Source: Trachythela sp. YZ-2020
Taxonomy: Eukaryota > Cnidaria > Anthozoa > Malacalcyonacea > Clavulariidae
Assembly: GCA_016169945.1 (NCBI GenBank)
Contig: JADLSH010000395.1
Location: 2,396,501 to 2,460,500 of the forward strand
Direction: 5' to 3'
DNA length: 64,000 nucleotides
A program made the position numbers and the translations under genes. The notes below the pieces were generated by a model, which had not been told where the DNA came from, ran no database searches, and saw only the letters and a list, made by a program, of their open reading frames with translations. Below, piece by piece: positions 1-10,518 of this stretch; positions within the stretch are counted from its first letter, which is position 1; the number at the start of each line of letters is the position of its first letter.

Positions 1-1047
1 CTGCTGCTCGTATTTTTGCTGATAGATGGTATGCGATGTCTGAATTGCTGATAATAAGGCTTTTTTTATCTGGATCTTCACAACTCCCAGAAAATGAAAA
101 TATTGAAATTTTTTACAATGTCTAATGTTTTATTAAGGAAACTGGTCGATTTACTCATGTATAGTTTTGCTTGCCTTCTCATTGAATGATATAAAATATT
201 GTTTGTTGATCTAATATTATTTGGGGGGGTTTTATTCAACTGATATTGTAGATGCAATCTTTAGTTATTGTTTTATACAAGTCAGACTTTCTTTGTTTTT
301 CAACAAATAATAATTGTCGAAAATTTCGGATCTAAATCAGAAATCTTCCATTTTTTAGAAAAGTGTAGTGAGTGAAACCTTTGTTTCCCAAATCTTGAGT
401 TTCAGTCGGAAATTATTTTGTACTTTATTTTATGTAGCAACTATAGCCAAGGACAATTATTCAGTTATAAACTCAGTCTCAAATAATTGCATGGCCCAGA
501 AATCATAATTTTTTTGTGATTGGCTCAAATCTAATCATTATTGAAATGAAAAAGTGTTCACTGACTGTGTTTTCTTAAATGGCAAGTTTTTGTCTCCCTC
601 AAAGGATAGTTACCTCAGGGTTTCAGACATCACATTTTGAAATTTTAACTTTCACATTTTTGAAAATTTAAGTTGCCTAACATTTCAAAATGATTAATTA
701 ACTTCAAGTTAACTCGTTGTTTTATTTTATTTTCTCATCAATATACTTAATGACTTCTGGGGGCCAACTTTTAAGGCCAGGGAACATGTAAATTCTCATA
801 TTTGAATGTTGTAACAGCAATAGATATATTGAACTTCTCAATGCTTTAATTGAACAATAGATATATTGAGCAATAGATATATTGAACTTATCAACGCTTC
901 ACAATGTGTCCTATTACGGCCTACTTTGTTATTTTACTCTGTCTAATACCAGACGACTTTACTTATCAAGGTGTAATCTGTTTCATGCATAATTCAAATG
1001 TTTCCATATATTTAGTGTTATATGTTATGTTAACACAAAGTAAACAT
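1..1047. other. AT-rich non-coding stretch
   Basis: No reading frame here has a convincing domain or a paired splice-site structure. Short direct copies of a 'caatagatatattga' motif lie at about 819-885. The segment lies downstream of the HEATR1 first exon on that gene's strand, so it is probably HEATR1 intron or flank, but no second HEATR1 exon was recognised. Confidence 0.5.
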
Positions 1048-1050
1048 TTA

Positions 1051-1179
1051 AGGCTAGTTCTCATATGTCGCCGAATCTGCGATGTCCATTGTCTGTGGTC
1101 ATTGGTGTGTAAAATGCTTTGTCTGTCGGCAGAGAATACAATAGATCGCCGACCATCGGCGACATATGAGAACTAGCCT
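1051..1179. mobile_element. 129-bp MITE with 24-bp terminal inverted repeats
   Basis: The ends are inverted copies: AGGCTAGTTCTCATATGTCG on the left, and its complement on the right ending at 1179. The repeats are flanked by TTA at 1048-1050 and at 1180-1182. A 3-bp TTA duplication is what PIF/Harbinger transposons make, so this is probably a non-autonomous Harbinger-type element. The superfamily is inferred from the duplication only, because no transposase is present. Confidence 0.7.
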
Positions 1180-1206
1180 TTAGTGATCATGGCAATATTG
1201 GGAAAA

Positions 1207-1861
1207 TGGATCAATTGAAGTTAACGACCCCCCTGCCCCAAGGGAGTCGTATACTTCAATGGCCATTGAAGTATATTCATGACCCCCCCAAAAAATAGCT
1301 TTTTGTCACGATTCATGATTATTATTCATGCTTTTTATATCGAGAATTTCATTTAGCTTCTTTTTATGTATTTGGTGGTTCCTAAAGGAACCGGTTTTGT
1401 TTATCTTTGTCTTCTCACATTGGGTACTCCAAAGCGATTGCCAAATACTTCTCGCAGTTCGTCGTGGAGAGACATTTCGTTGGTGGAATACTGTTGCAGT
1501 ATGCTCGCCAAACATTTTAAGGCCTTTTATAATGCCTTTCCAGCAATGAATTGAACAGATATTTACAAGATGCAGTTTGCGATCAAAACACGGAGACAAA
1601 ATTGCAAAACTAAACACCTCAAGCTCATATTATTGGTCGTGTTGAAAGTCTTTTGAATTTGTTTCATGGTCAAAAAATCAATGAACTGAGACATAGACAA
1701 TAGAAGGGAAGTCATAAAAATTCCTTTGAAACAGACACAAACACGAAAATCCGTAAATTTAAGGATATAATACAAGGGGGGTCTTATACTTCAATCCGAA
1801 TATTTGTTATCGAAGTATACAACCCCATTGGCGTAGGGGGGTCGTTAACTTCAATTGATCC
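1207..1861. mobile_element. 655-bp inverted-repeat element with nested inner repeats
   Basis: A 27-bp inverted repeat pairs 1208-1234 with 1835-1861. A second inner inverted pair with the motif 'gtatacttcaat' lies at about 1248-1290 and 1780-1825. A 7-bp direct repeat, gggaaaa, flanks the element at 1200-1206 and 1862-1868. The G/C-tract ends and the flanking repeat suggest a non-autonomous DNA transposon. The superfamily is not determined, and no intact frame inside looks like a transposase. Confidence 0.55.
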
Positions 1862-2084
1862 GGGAAAACTGCATCAATTTCCTGCTATCACCAAATTTAT
1901 AACAATGTGAGCAGAACATGTTCAGAATGTGTTCCATTGGAACTGGAATGCATTCGGAATGCTAACAGAATGCAAGTGGAACATATTTTATAAGTACCTT
2001 TTCTAGACATGTTCCTGGTGTGTTTTGTGTTCAAAGGTTATTTCTAAAGCAGTACTTTACTTACCATTACAAGTATACACATAC

Positions 2085-2948
2085 CTTACACATAATTTTA
2101 AGAAGTGATTCAATAACTGAAGACTCCAGTACACATTTTGTCGTCAATTGTCCAATGATCATATATGAAGCAGCTTGTAGGTCCGGAACATTTGACTTTA
2201 AACCATGAATGATCTGAGCAAGTAACAAGCTTATAATTTCTTCAGAAACCTTGTCAAGTCTATCAAGAACACCTATGATGGTTGATGCATAAAATGATGA
2301 AAACACATGATAGGCTGCAAAATCTTGACTAGTTTTAGTCTTGGTTTTACCAACATTGAACACCAAACCAGATATAAATGTGAAAAATGCAGGGTTTGAG
2401 ATACAATGTTGAATGATAGTGCTACGTGGTAATGGACTGCCTGTTTTCTGAACTGATATAAGCCATGACCATTTCGTATTAGTAAGGTTTAACAACTGTA
2501 CAACACGTGCGAATACATTGGACTGGTGATATGGAAAGACACAGGCTAACAAATCATCAGTATTGTATAAATGGACTTGGTAGCGACGTATTAACCACTC
2601 TAACGTTTTATGAGCTGGTTTCAGTAGAATATACTGAGATAAGAAACGTAGATATTCCTTTACACTGTTGTCTAACTTGTCATTGAGCTCTTGAGATTGT
2701 AAACTTCGTTCAAGATGTTTAGATGATTCGCTAAAAAGCAAAGTTTCAAATCTCTCAAATTGCAAATTCACAAGCTTTAGTTCGTCCAGACCGTTCAAAG
2801 CCAGAGCAAATACGGTTTCATTATCAATGTCAGAAGCCTCTTTTGGATCAAAAAGAAACGAGGTTTTCTTCATAAACTTCGTAGCTCTTTCCAATGAACT
2901 GCTATCTGGAATTCGAAGTCGTTTCAACTGCTTTTCCAAAGACGACAT
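2085..2948 (-). CDS. HEATR1: HEATR1 / UTP10 homologue, first coding exon
   Basis: This exon encodes the first 288 residues of HEAT-repeat protein 1 (yeast Utp10, vertebrate BAP28). HEATR1 is a nucleolar scaffold of the small-subunit processome needed for rRNA transcription and 18S rRNA processing. The start MSSLEKQLKRLRIP matches the family N-terminus. Blocks such as FLFDPKEA, ILLKPAHKTLEWLIRR, LLACVFPYHQ and FYASTI are strongly family-like. The frame is also open upstream to an ATG at 2999, but the family start is the ATG at 2948. The exon ends at AAG followed by the donor GTATGT at 2079-2084, in phase 0. The full protein is about 2,100 residues, so most of the gene must lie beyond the left edge. 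The identification comes from remembered family sequence, not a search. Confidence 0.95.
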
Positions 2949-3685
2949 CTTTGCACGTGTTTGAAGAAGTAACGAAGTTTGTGTTTGAGATCCTGTCATG
3001 AAGTATTAATGTATCTACCTCACATCCGCTGATCATAAAGTAACGCATGATTAAAAGTGACTTTGAAAGAAATTTCCTTTTGAAAGGAAATTTTCACAAA
3101 ATATTCACAATGATGGAAAATTGAAGAAAATGAAATTTTGAAGGAAATTCCAGAAAAACGAAGAAAATTTGAAGGAAAATGTAGAATATTCAAAATATTG
3201 ACAAAAAAGCACAACTCTCGCCGTAAAAGTGTATATATATAATACAGTCACGCAATCTGTTCCATTATATCCTGATTATATTTTTCTCACGCATGCTGTG
3301 AGCCTGTGACGATCACACGTGCACAGGTAATGTGAGCTTGTTAATAGAATGGTACATGAAGTATTTTGTACGTTGAAGCAGTGGGATCTTCACTTAGTAC
3401 TTAGCAGGCTCCGTTGAACGGACTCGTGTCCACTGCTCGTGTCATCGTGTGGTGCCAGCTTGTGCCAGCCCAGTGTGCCAAGCGGTTTCCTGACACGAGG
3501 CTGGTGTGGTGCCAGAGTGTGTAAAAATAATAATAATTAATATGTATATTGCGCAAATTAACATGCTATATTATAGTATATGATGCAAATGTACCGTCGT
3601 TAATAGGAACTATAGTAAGGACGAACAGCTACAAATAAAAATAGGTACACATAGCGTACATGAGCTTCTAGTGACTAGTGTAGAC
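2949..3685. other. 5' flank of HEATR1, no gene seen
   Basis: This is the likely promoter-side region of the HEATR1 exon. It contains purine-rich AT sequence at 3060-3190 and a GC-richer patch with imperfect repeats of 'gtgtggtgccag' at 3420-3520. No open frame with protein-like composition was found. Confidence 0.4.
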
Positions 3686-4012
3686 CAGTGAGCTCTATAT
3701 ATATATATCTGGAGTGAGAACTTACGTCCAAAAAGTGAAGCCAAAGATGGCGGAAATTGACGTCCAGTGCCAATCCCTTTCTATTGTTTTCGACCGCGCG
3801 GTTTACACTAGCCGGCAAGGAGTGTGCCGAAATTTCGTGTTTTTACTCCGATTTGAACAATAACATCATGATTTTATGAACTAATAATTTGAGCTGGAAA
3901 AACTGTTTATGACCTTCATGAGTTTGGACGTCAATTGCCGCCATCTTGGCTTCACTTGGCCTATTGGCCGAACATTAGAAGTTCTTACTCCAGATATATA
4001 TGGAGCTCACTG
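3686..4012. mobile_element. hAT-type MITE with 8-bp target duplication
   Basis: The element begins CAGTGAGCTC and ends GAGCTCACTG. The terminal inverted repeats continue imperfectly for about 100 bp. The exact 8-bp direct repeat GTGTAGAC flanks it at 3678-3685 and 4013-4020. An 8-bp duplication with CAGTG ends is diagnostic of the hAT superfamily. It has no coding capacity. Confidence 0.85.
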
Positions 4013-4652
4013 GTGTAGACGCGGAATGCATGTGCTTCCATGTGAATTTATATAAATGCTGCATGTGACACAAGAATTGACGTGATTGTGACACCAGCTG
4101 CACCGAGTCACTTTAATACGAGTAACACACATGTATGAAAACATAACACAACATAAGTGGCCATGGACTGAATGTATAGTAAAACGTGCAGACTAGCATT
4201 AAAAATAATACAGTAGTTCAATAAAACAATTTATTATATAAAGTTCGCTGTTATATCATGTTCAACACTTGTCGCGTAACTTAGGCTGCGATTTAAGTCA
4301 CGCTGGTTGCTGGCTCACGATTCAAGACACTTCACAAGACACTTCTCTGCGATTCACACTCTCTCCGATTCACACTCTGCGTACTCTACGAACTCAACAC
4401 AATGCGATACGATACAATACCAATAATCATATTTATTATATAAACATAAGTGTTATATAGAGTTTTATGCCATTGAGAAAAATAGTATTTAAACACACGT
4501 AAAAAATACGATATTTTTACGTGTGAAAATATCATTTTTGCAAGCCAATCAAAAACCTATTACTATTTAATGTGTACTATTTACATTTTTGTTTTGAGTT
4601 TCTATATGAATTGTCGTTTGTTTATAATTTGTTTATAAAATAAACAGAATAG

Positions 4653-4787
4653 TACATGGTTGCTTGGAAATATGGAATTTATTTCTCGTGTTGAAGAGAA
4701 TATTGCTCACTCGTTCGCTACGCTCACTCGTGAGTAATATTCTCTTCAACACTCGAAATAAATTCCATATTTTCGCGCAACCATGTA
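4653..4787. repeat. 135-bp near-perfect palindrome
   Basis: Arms of roughly 60 bp starting at 'tacatggttgc' face each other around a short CG-containing centre near 4714-4722. A diverged half copy of the right arm recurs at about 4955-5002. This is probably a fold-back MITE. Confidence 0.65.
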
Positions 4788-5528
4788 ATATTCTCTATAT
4801 CCAGCACTAAACTTTTAACCTATATTTATACTAACAGAACAGGAATACATACTTTGTCTAATCACGTTTACGCGTTCTAGTATTACAAATGTTATTTATA
4901 GTTTTATTAATATAATTATTTTCACACAGAACACATACACATTTTACGACAACACTCGAAATAAATCTGGTATTTCCGCGCACCCATGTATTATTCTCTA
5001 TATAATTATTTGATGCCTGTTACAAATCTGACAGAAAATGCTCCTAGTATAGAAGTCATTAACACATTTATAAGTGCAGACACATACAGTGTAAAAGACT
5101 AAAAGTCACAGCCTATATACAAGACAAGAGTGCAGACGTATACAGTATAAAAGTCACAGCTTTCAAATTGTGTTAGTGTCCCAACCATTTGATCTATTCA
5201 CTGGCATAACACGTGCATGGCATGACCACTAAGTTTATACAGTGCAGGAGGTCATATGCATTGCATAAATGTAATATGAACTAGGGTCACAGGTATCAGG
5301 TCCATGGTTTCCATGATATGATATAAATACGACAGATACCAGTTTCATTTGGTATCCATACAACATTCATATAACAGCTGTTGAGTCTATGTGCTATAAA
5401 TATTCCATCCATTAGTTTCATTCAGTATTAATGCAACAGTTTCTAGGTCCACAAAATTACATGCATCGGTTTATATGATATCATTAATTTTGTTAATTGA
5501 TCAATTAATTAATGCACATATTGCCTTA
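4788..5528. other. AT-rich non-coding stretch
   Basis: Apart from the partial repeat copy at about 4955-5002, nothing recognisable is present between the palindrome and the 3' end of the Helentron-like remnant. Confidence 0.4.
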
Positions 5529-5787
5529 TCAGTAATCAGAGAAATATGTTTCTAAAATGTGCGAATTTGCTTGTTCTTCTGGTAGATTTGTATAAATGTG
5601 ATCTTAGTTACACTACAGACAATAAAACTATAATAGATCAGTGATCTAATATAGTTTTATTGTCTGCAGTGTAACTGGATATTAGTTGTCTGTATTTCAT
5701 ATCAATAACAAATAAATTATATAACTGTCTTCTGCTGGTTTCATTTGACCAATTCACATTGAAATCACCAATACATATATGGCTTGT
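5529..5787 (-). pseudogene. AP-endonuclease C-terminal fragment split by a fold-back
   Basis: The minus-strand reading from 5787 gives HICIGDFNVNW and then RQLYNLFVIDMKYRQLI. After an interruption it resumes as DHIYTNLPEEQ and ILETYFSDY, ending in a stop at 5529-5531. These are the GDFN, DHIYTN and final SD(H/Y) blocks of non-LTR-type endonucleases, also captured by Helentrons. Between the two parts is a 71-bp palindrome at 5606-5676 that inverts about 35 bp of the coding sequence. Upstream of 5787 the frame continues into a Cys-rich segment, VCTCCDQLWYKHSV, up to about 5890. Confidence 0.75.
5606..5676. repeat. 71-bp palindrome inside the endonuclease fragment
   Basis: The sequence from AGTTACACT to AGTGTAACT is an inverted repeat with about 35-bp arms and few mismatches. 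One arm is the original coding sequence for SYTADNKTILDH, and the other is its reverse complement. Confidence 0.8.
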
Positions 5788-5914
5788 TTTAAGATTTGCT
5801 GCAACTGTTACACTGTGCTTATACCATAATTGATCACAACAAGTACATACATAGGAAACAATATCATGAAATTTAGAAATTAAACTTTCTAGAGGTTGAT
5901 TGTTATAGAATCAG

Positions 5915-7150
5915 TTTGTTTCTTTTTTCTATATTCTTTCATGTAATCATTTTGTTTCTGCTTAGATTTAGTTCCTTTCTTTTTTCTATATTCTTTCATG
6001 TAATCATTTTGTTTCTGCTTAGATTTAGTTCCTTTCTTTTTTCTATATTCTTTCATGAAATCATTTTGTTTCTGCTTAGACTCAGTTCCTTTCTTTTTTC
6101 TATATTCTTTCATGTAATCATTTTTTTACTGCTTAGACTCAGTTCCTTTCTTTTTTCTATATTCTTTCATGTAATCATTATTTTACTGCTTAGACTCAGT
6201 TCCTTTCTTTTGTCTATATTCTTTCATGTAATCATTTTGTTTCTGCTTAGACTCAGTTCCTTTCTTTTGTCTATATTCTTTCATGTAATCATTTTTTTAC
6301 TGCTTAGACTCAGTTCCTTTCTTTTTTCTATATTCTTTCATGTAATCATTTTTTTACTGCTTAGACTCAGTTCCTTTCTTTTGTCTATATTCTTTCATGT
6401 AATCATTTTGTTTCTGCTTAGACTCAGTTCCTTTCTTTTGTCTATATTCTTTCATGTAATCATTTTTTTACTGCTTAGACTCAGTTCCTTTCTTTTGTCT
6501 ATATTCTTTCATGTAATCATTTTGTTTCTGCTTAGACTCAGTTCCTTTCTTTTGTCTATATTCTTTCATGTAATCATTTGTTTACTGCTTAGACTCAGTT
6601 CCTTTCTTTTGTCTATATTCTTTCATGAAATCATTTTGTTTCTGCTTAGACTCAGTTCCTTTCTTTTGTCTATATTCTTTCATGTAATCATTTTGTTTCT
6701 GCTTAGACTCAGTTCCTTTCTTTTTTCTATATTCTTTCATGTAATCATTTTGTTTCTGCTTAGACTCAGTTCCTTTCTTTTGTCTATATTCTTTCATGTA
6801 ATCATTTTTTTACTGCTTAGACTCAATTGGTTTCTTTTTTCTATATTCTTTCATGTAATCATTTTGTTTCTGCTTAGACTCAGTTCCTTTCTTTTGTCTA
6901 TATTCTTTCATGTAATCATTTTTTTACTGCTTAGACTCAGTTCCTTTCTTTTGTCTATATTCTTTCATGTAATCATTTTTTTACTGCTTAGACTCAATTG
7001 GTTTCTTTTTTCTATATTCTTTCATGTAATCATTTTGTTTCTGCTTAGACTCAGTTCCTTTCTTTTTTCTATATTCTTTCATGTAATCATTTTTTTACTG
7101 CTTAGACTCAATTGGTTTCTTTTTTCTATATTCTTTTATGTAATCATTAT
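5915..7150 (-). repeat. 57-bp coding tandem array, about 21 copies
   Basis: Each unit encodes 19 residues on the minus strand, roughly MKEYRKKKGTESKQKQNDY. It is a highly basic, probably helical repeat. Two unit types intermix. One reads KQKQNDY, and the other has TAA at the second Gln-side position, giving an in-frame stop. A variant with PIESKQ recurs at intervals. Because the same frame runs through all units but many carry the stop, the array has expanded after, or without, selection for translation. Several diverged units continue upstream to about 7300. Confidence 0.85.
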
Positions 7151-7232
7151 TTTTCTGTTTATCTTCAATATTTTCGGCTGACCTCTTTCTTTTCATGTAT
7201 TGCTTCATCTTTTCATTGTTCTTCTGTTTAGT

Positions 7233-8028
7233 TTAAATATTTTGTGTTAACCGTTTCCGCATCATGTAAACTTTTCTTAGTTCATTTTGTTTTTTCTGAA
7301 CTTCAGAATTTTTAACTAATCGATTTTTTCTCATATATTCTGTCATGTAAGATCGTTTTGTTGGTGTAGTTTTACTACCATTTAACTCATTCGTTCGGGT
7401 TTTACAATTTAAGTTAAAACCGGCATTTTTATTCCTTGTATTGTCGTTTTCTAAAGTAAAAGGTGGGAGTCTTGCTTCCTGCAAAAAGTTTGCGAACGAA
7501 AAAGAAATTGTTGACACATAATGATATTCATCAAGATGACCCAAATATATTTCAGTCAGCGTTTGTAGTGATGATGCTGCTTGTACTATAGAAGATGGAG
7601 CAAAACCTTCTTGAGTTTCAATTATATATAATAATTTTTAAATGAAGTTGGTCTGCTACGGCTTGTATAATTAAATTATCACACCATGTACCTTGTATTG
7701 ACATATTGTTGAGATATTGTAACCAAGAATATTCAGTATTACTTTCAATAAACCTTTCTGGATGATCTCTCATGTATGTTATTCCAGCTGCTCTTATTTC
7801 CAAGTGGTGACTTGGATCATCATATAGCTGATGTGAAACTGCTCGAAAGAAGCAATCACCTTCTCCACCAACATCATGTGGTATCAAGTCGATTTGCAAA
7901 AGCCTTTCTTCTAGCACATTCAGAGCAGGACCGGGATTTGTTTCTATGTCTCCCGACAACAAAAGTCTTTTGAAACAGTTATCACACTTCCTACTTACTG
8001 CATGAAAGTCACTAATTATATTCGACAT
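7233..8028 (-). pseudogene. 2A-like peptide plus OTU cysteine protease, frameshifted
   Basis: The first frame starts at 8028 and contains LLLSGDIETNPGP, a 2A-type ribosome-skipping motif, at residues 22-34. It is followed by an OTU protease domain with the nucleophile block DVGGEGDCFFRAVSHQLY. That frame hits a stop at 7618-7620. The domain clearly continues in another frame from about 7616 as IETQEGFAPSS and GHLDEYHYVSTI, which supplies the catalytic His. A single shift in an AT repeat near 7620-7635 separates the two halves. Downstream the frame runs into basic KEYR-type repeats and stops at 7233. The domain fold and triad are established for OTU proteases. The assignment to a Helentron-like element is inferred from neighbours. 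Confidence 0.8.
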
Positions 8029-8036
8029 ACAATTTT

Positions 8037-9069
8037 TTAAAGAATCAGCAATTGTATATCGCGTTTACGAGAATTCCTACTTTCTTTGAAATATGCAACA
8101 AAAGATTTTGAGTAAATACTTTGCATGTGTACAAATTTAAAACAAATCTTTTTAAAATTCCTAGACAGCATGTTCAAAATAGATGATTTCGGGGTAGATT
8201 GCAATAAATGATGTTTGAGTGATTGTCGAATTAGCCTTTTTCTCATAGCGACTAATATTATTTTTTTAATTTGAACTCTAGATGGTTCACAGTCTCTTTG
8301 TGGCCTGGTATTTGCCAGTCTAGATATCCCTCCTGGAGTCTTATTAATCATTTTACGAGGTTCATGTATCTTCTTGCAAATCTCAATAGGTTTCTTCTTA
8401 CAAGGCTTATTAAGTATATAAAATGGTTTATCGCATGTTTTTGAGTGAGGCCCTGTATTGGGATGAGGCCCTGTATTGAGACGAAGCCCGTATTGGGTTG
8501 AGGCTCTGTATTGGGTTGAGGCCCTGTATTGGGACAAGACCCAGTATTGGGACGAGGCCCTGTGTTGGGACAAGATCCAGTATTGGGACGAGGCCCTGTG
8601 TTGGAACAAGACCCAGTATTGGGACGAAGCTGGGCGAGGCTCAGAATTGAGTCGAGGCCCTGTATTGAGACCAGTATTAGGACGAGGACCAGTATTAGGA
8701 CGAGGCCCAGTATTGGGACGAGGCCCAGTATTGGGACGAGGCCCAGTATTGGGACGAGGCCCTGTATTGAGACCAGTATTAGGACGAGGCCCAGCATTGG
8801 GACGAGGCCCTGTATTGGGTCGAGGCCCAGTATTGGGACGAGGCCCTGTGTTGGGTTGAGGCCCTGTATTGGGTCGAGGCCCAGTGTTGGGACGAGGTCC
8901 TGTATTGGGACGAGGCCCAGTATTGGGTCGAGGCCCAGTATAGGGATGAGACCCTGTATAGGGCAAAAGCCCTGCATTGAGACAGGCCCCTGTATGGGGA
9001 CAAGTCTCCAGTTTTAATTCGTCTTTGAGACACTGTTGAGAAAAATGGCACCTAAAAAATATAACCATG
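8037..9069 (-). pseudogene. Frame with Pro-Asn-Thr-Gly-Pro-Arg minisatellite, unknown
   Basis: This open frame is dominated by an 18-bp repeat coding PNTGPR. It is followed by a basic, non-repetitive tail with KKPIEICKKIHEPRK and RPQRDCEPSRVQ, and stops nine bases before the OTU start. A pyrimidine-rich acceptor-like site ends at about 9050, so the frame may begin at an exon edge. It may be the upstream part of the same mobile-element protein. No domain is recognised. Confidence 0.4.
8446..9002. repeat. 18-bp minisatellite (VNTR), about 30 units
   Basis: Units are close to GGACGAGGCCCAGTATTG, with variants in which 'cccagta' becomes 'ccctgta' and with occasional shorter joints. All three frames on each strand are largely open through the array because the unit length is a multiple of three. 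The long frames in this interval are therefore not evidence for separate genes. Confidence 0.9.
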
Positions 9070-9448
9070 GTTTAGATAAAGATGTGGGCTATGTTAAACC
9101 TAGTTTTACACAGCGGAGACAATATATCACTTCAATTAAATAAGGTTGAACACAAAGAACGTAAAGTGAATTAGAGACACGTACACTCGTACCCAGCTGA
9201 GGCCAGAGGCAAAAGGATCGCAGGCTCTGGGTACGAAATTGAAAAAAACATTGTTTATTCTGACGTGAAATTAAACTTCAATGTTTGTGGTTTCAATGGC
9301 GCTCAGCCAATCAACGTGAGGCTAGTTGAACATGATTGACTGACCAGATTATTAATACCTGTCAAATCAAATGCTCTTGACAAACATTAGACCTGCGTAT
9401 TAGGCCGTTAGAGTTATAAAATTGAACACCCAGGTGAATATTTTGCTC

Positions 9449-9722
9449 CAGGGGCGTAGGAACGTATTCAATATTGGGAGGGCCCAAGCTCACAAGGCGC
9501 CACCACCATGGTTGGCGCCGAGCGAAAAAATTTTAAAATTTGAAGCCCCCAGATCGCCGGAAACGGCCGTTTCAGAGTCTTATCTACCTCTTTTAGTAAG
9601 CTTGTTCAGGGAACTAAGCTGTTTCCATCATTTTCATGAAAATTATTTGATTTTTTGGGGGGGCCGAAAGATATTCCGGCCCCCCTCATATAATATTGGG
9701 GGGGCCGCGGCCTACGCCACTG
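9449..9722. mobile_element. hAT-type MITE with 8-bp target duplication
   Basis: The ends are CAGGGGCGTAGG and CCTACGCCACTG, typical hAT termini. The exact 8-bp repeat TTTTGCTC flanks the element at 9441-9448 and 9723-9730. The interior holds G-runs and no gene. Related 'ggcgtaggaa' ends occur near 47352 and 49256. Confidence 0.88.
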
Positions 9723-9772
9723 TTTTGCTCACAATAGGCTATTTTGTTCTATTTTGAGAAATATTCAACTTA

Positions 9773-10081
9773 GGGCCTGTTTATATGATCCCGTCTAGGC
9801 GGGACGGGACGTTTTCATCCCGTCTAGCCGGGAAACTCGCCTATGCGGCATGGCGTGTTTATATGGACAAAATACATTGCCGGAATGAGTCAGTTAAGTG
9901 CTTGACGTCATATTTTCTTGCAGAAAAGGGATTTACGCATGCTCAGAAGAAAAGTTCATCCCGCCTGGCCGGGATAGAGTGTTTATATGGGAATTTTTCG
10001 TCCCGGCCAGGTGAGATCCCGGCAACAGACGCAGGAATCCCGTCTAGGCGGGGTAGAAGCGGGATCATTATATAAACACTC
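9773..10081. mobile_element. MITE with CCCGTCTAGGCGGGA-type ends
   Basis: The left end has 'gtttatatgatcccgtctag', and the right end carries the complementary 'gggatcattatataaacac'. Internal short inverted copies of 'cccgtctaggcggg' and 'cccggccagg' recur. A second, fragmentary copy in the opposite orientation lies at about 10402-10499. Confidence 0.6.
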
Positions 10082-10225
10082 AATAGAGTTTATATTACAA
10101 GCGGGATCTCGGAAAGTTTTCTTATCCCCCCATGCCACCCAACCAAACTAATGTTCCGCCGCCACTGTGAGACACAACACAACCTCGTGCCCAGGGCTTT
10201 TCGGCTGATGGGGAATTCCTGCGCT

Positions 10226-10287
10226 CAACCTCGTACCCAGGGCTTTCTGCTTGTGCCACAAGCGCAGAAACCCTGGGTACGAGGTTG
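10226..10287. repeat. 62-bp palindromic repeat (CCTCGTACCCAGG family)
   Basis: Arms CAACCTCGTACCCAGGGC and the complement face each other across about 10 bp. Full or partial members of the family recur at about 9188-9236, 10184-10200, 15396-15411 and 59758-59889. This is a dispersed, short fold-back repeat of unknown mobilisation. Confidence 0.75.
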
Positions 10288-10518
10288 TGATGGGCTTCAT
10301 AGTCTCCGAGAAGTCTCCGAGTATAACGGAAAAAAAGGAAATTTAACGCTCGAAGAAGGAAATGTCACTTACGACTTGTGGAAGCACTGCCCGGCAATCT
10401 ATTTTGTCCATATCAACATGCCATCCCGGTTAGGCGAGTTTCCCGGCTAGACGGGATGAAAATGTCGCGGCCATCCCGCCTAGACGGGATCATATAAAGT
10501 GGAAGGGTTAGTTTTTGG

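Larger units (their letters stand above)
5529..9069 (-). mobile_element. Degenerate Helentron-like (Helitron2) element remnant
   Basis: Read on the minus strand from 9069 down, the parts are: a minisatellite-bearing frame; a 2A-like peptide; an OTU cysteine protease; a long basic KEYR repeat; a Cys-rich segment of the type that precedes Helitron-like N domains; and the C-terminal part of a CR1-type AP endonuclease. OTU protease plus AP endonuclease in one element is the known signature of Helentron/Helitron2 transposons. The Rep and helicase domains are missing, and the Cys-rich segment joins directly to the endonuclease, so the core seems deleted. Frameshifts and in-frame stops show that it is dead. 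The element ends were not located. Confidence 0.7.

Noticed and set aside
3..125. Possible last exon of a plus-strand gene (ends in TAA at 123-125)
   Set aside because: Protein-like in one plus frame, but minus-strand frames over the same bases are also open and plausible, and there is no acceptor or context to decide.
5915..7150. CRISPR array
   Set aside because: Units are contiguous, without unique spacers, and the context is eukaryotic. This is a coding tandem repeat.
5916..7181. A 421-codon open plus-strand frame of hydrophobic repeats
   Set aside because: It is the antisense reading of the 57-bp array. It stays open only because the unit length is a multiple of three and the opposite strand lacks stop complements.
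8476..9017. Several long overlapping frames on both strands
   Set aside because: All fall in the 18-bp minisatellite, where frames remain open by periodicity alone.
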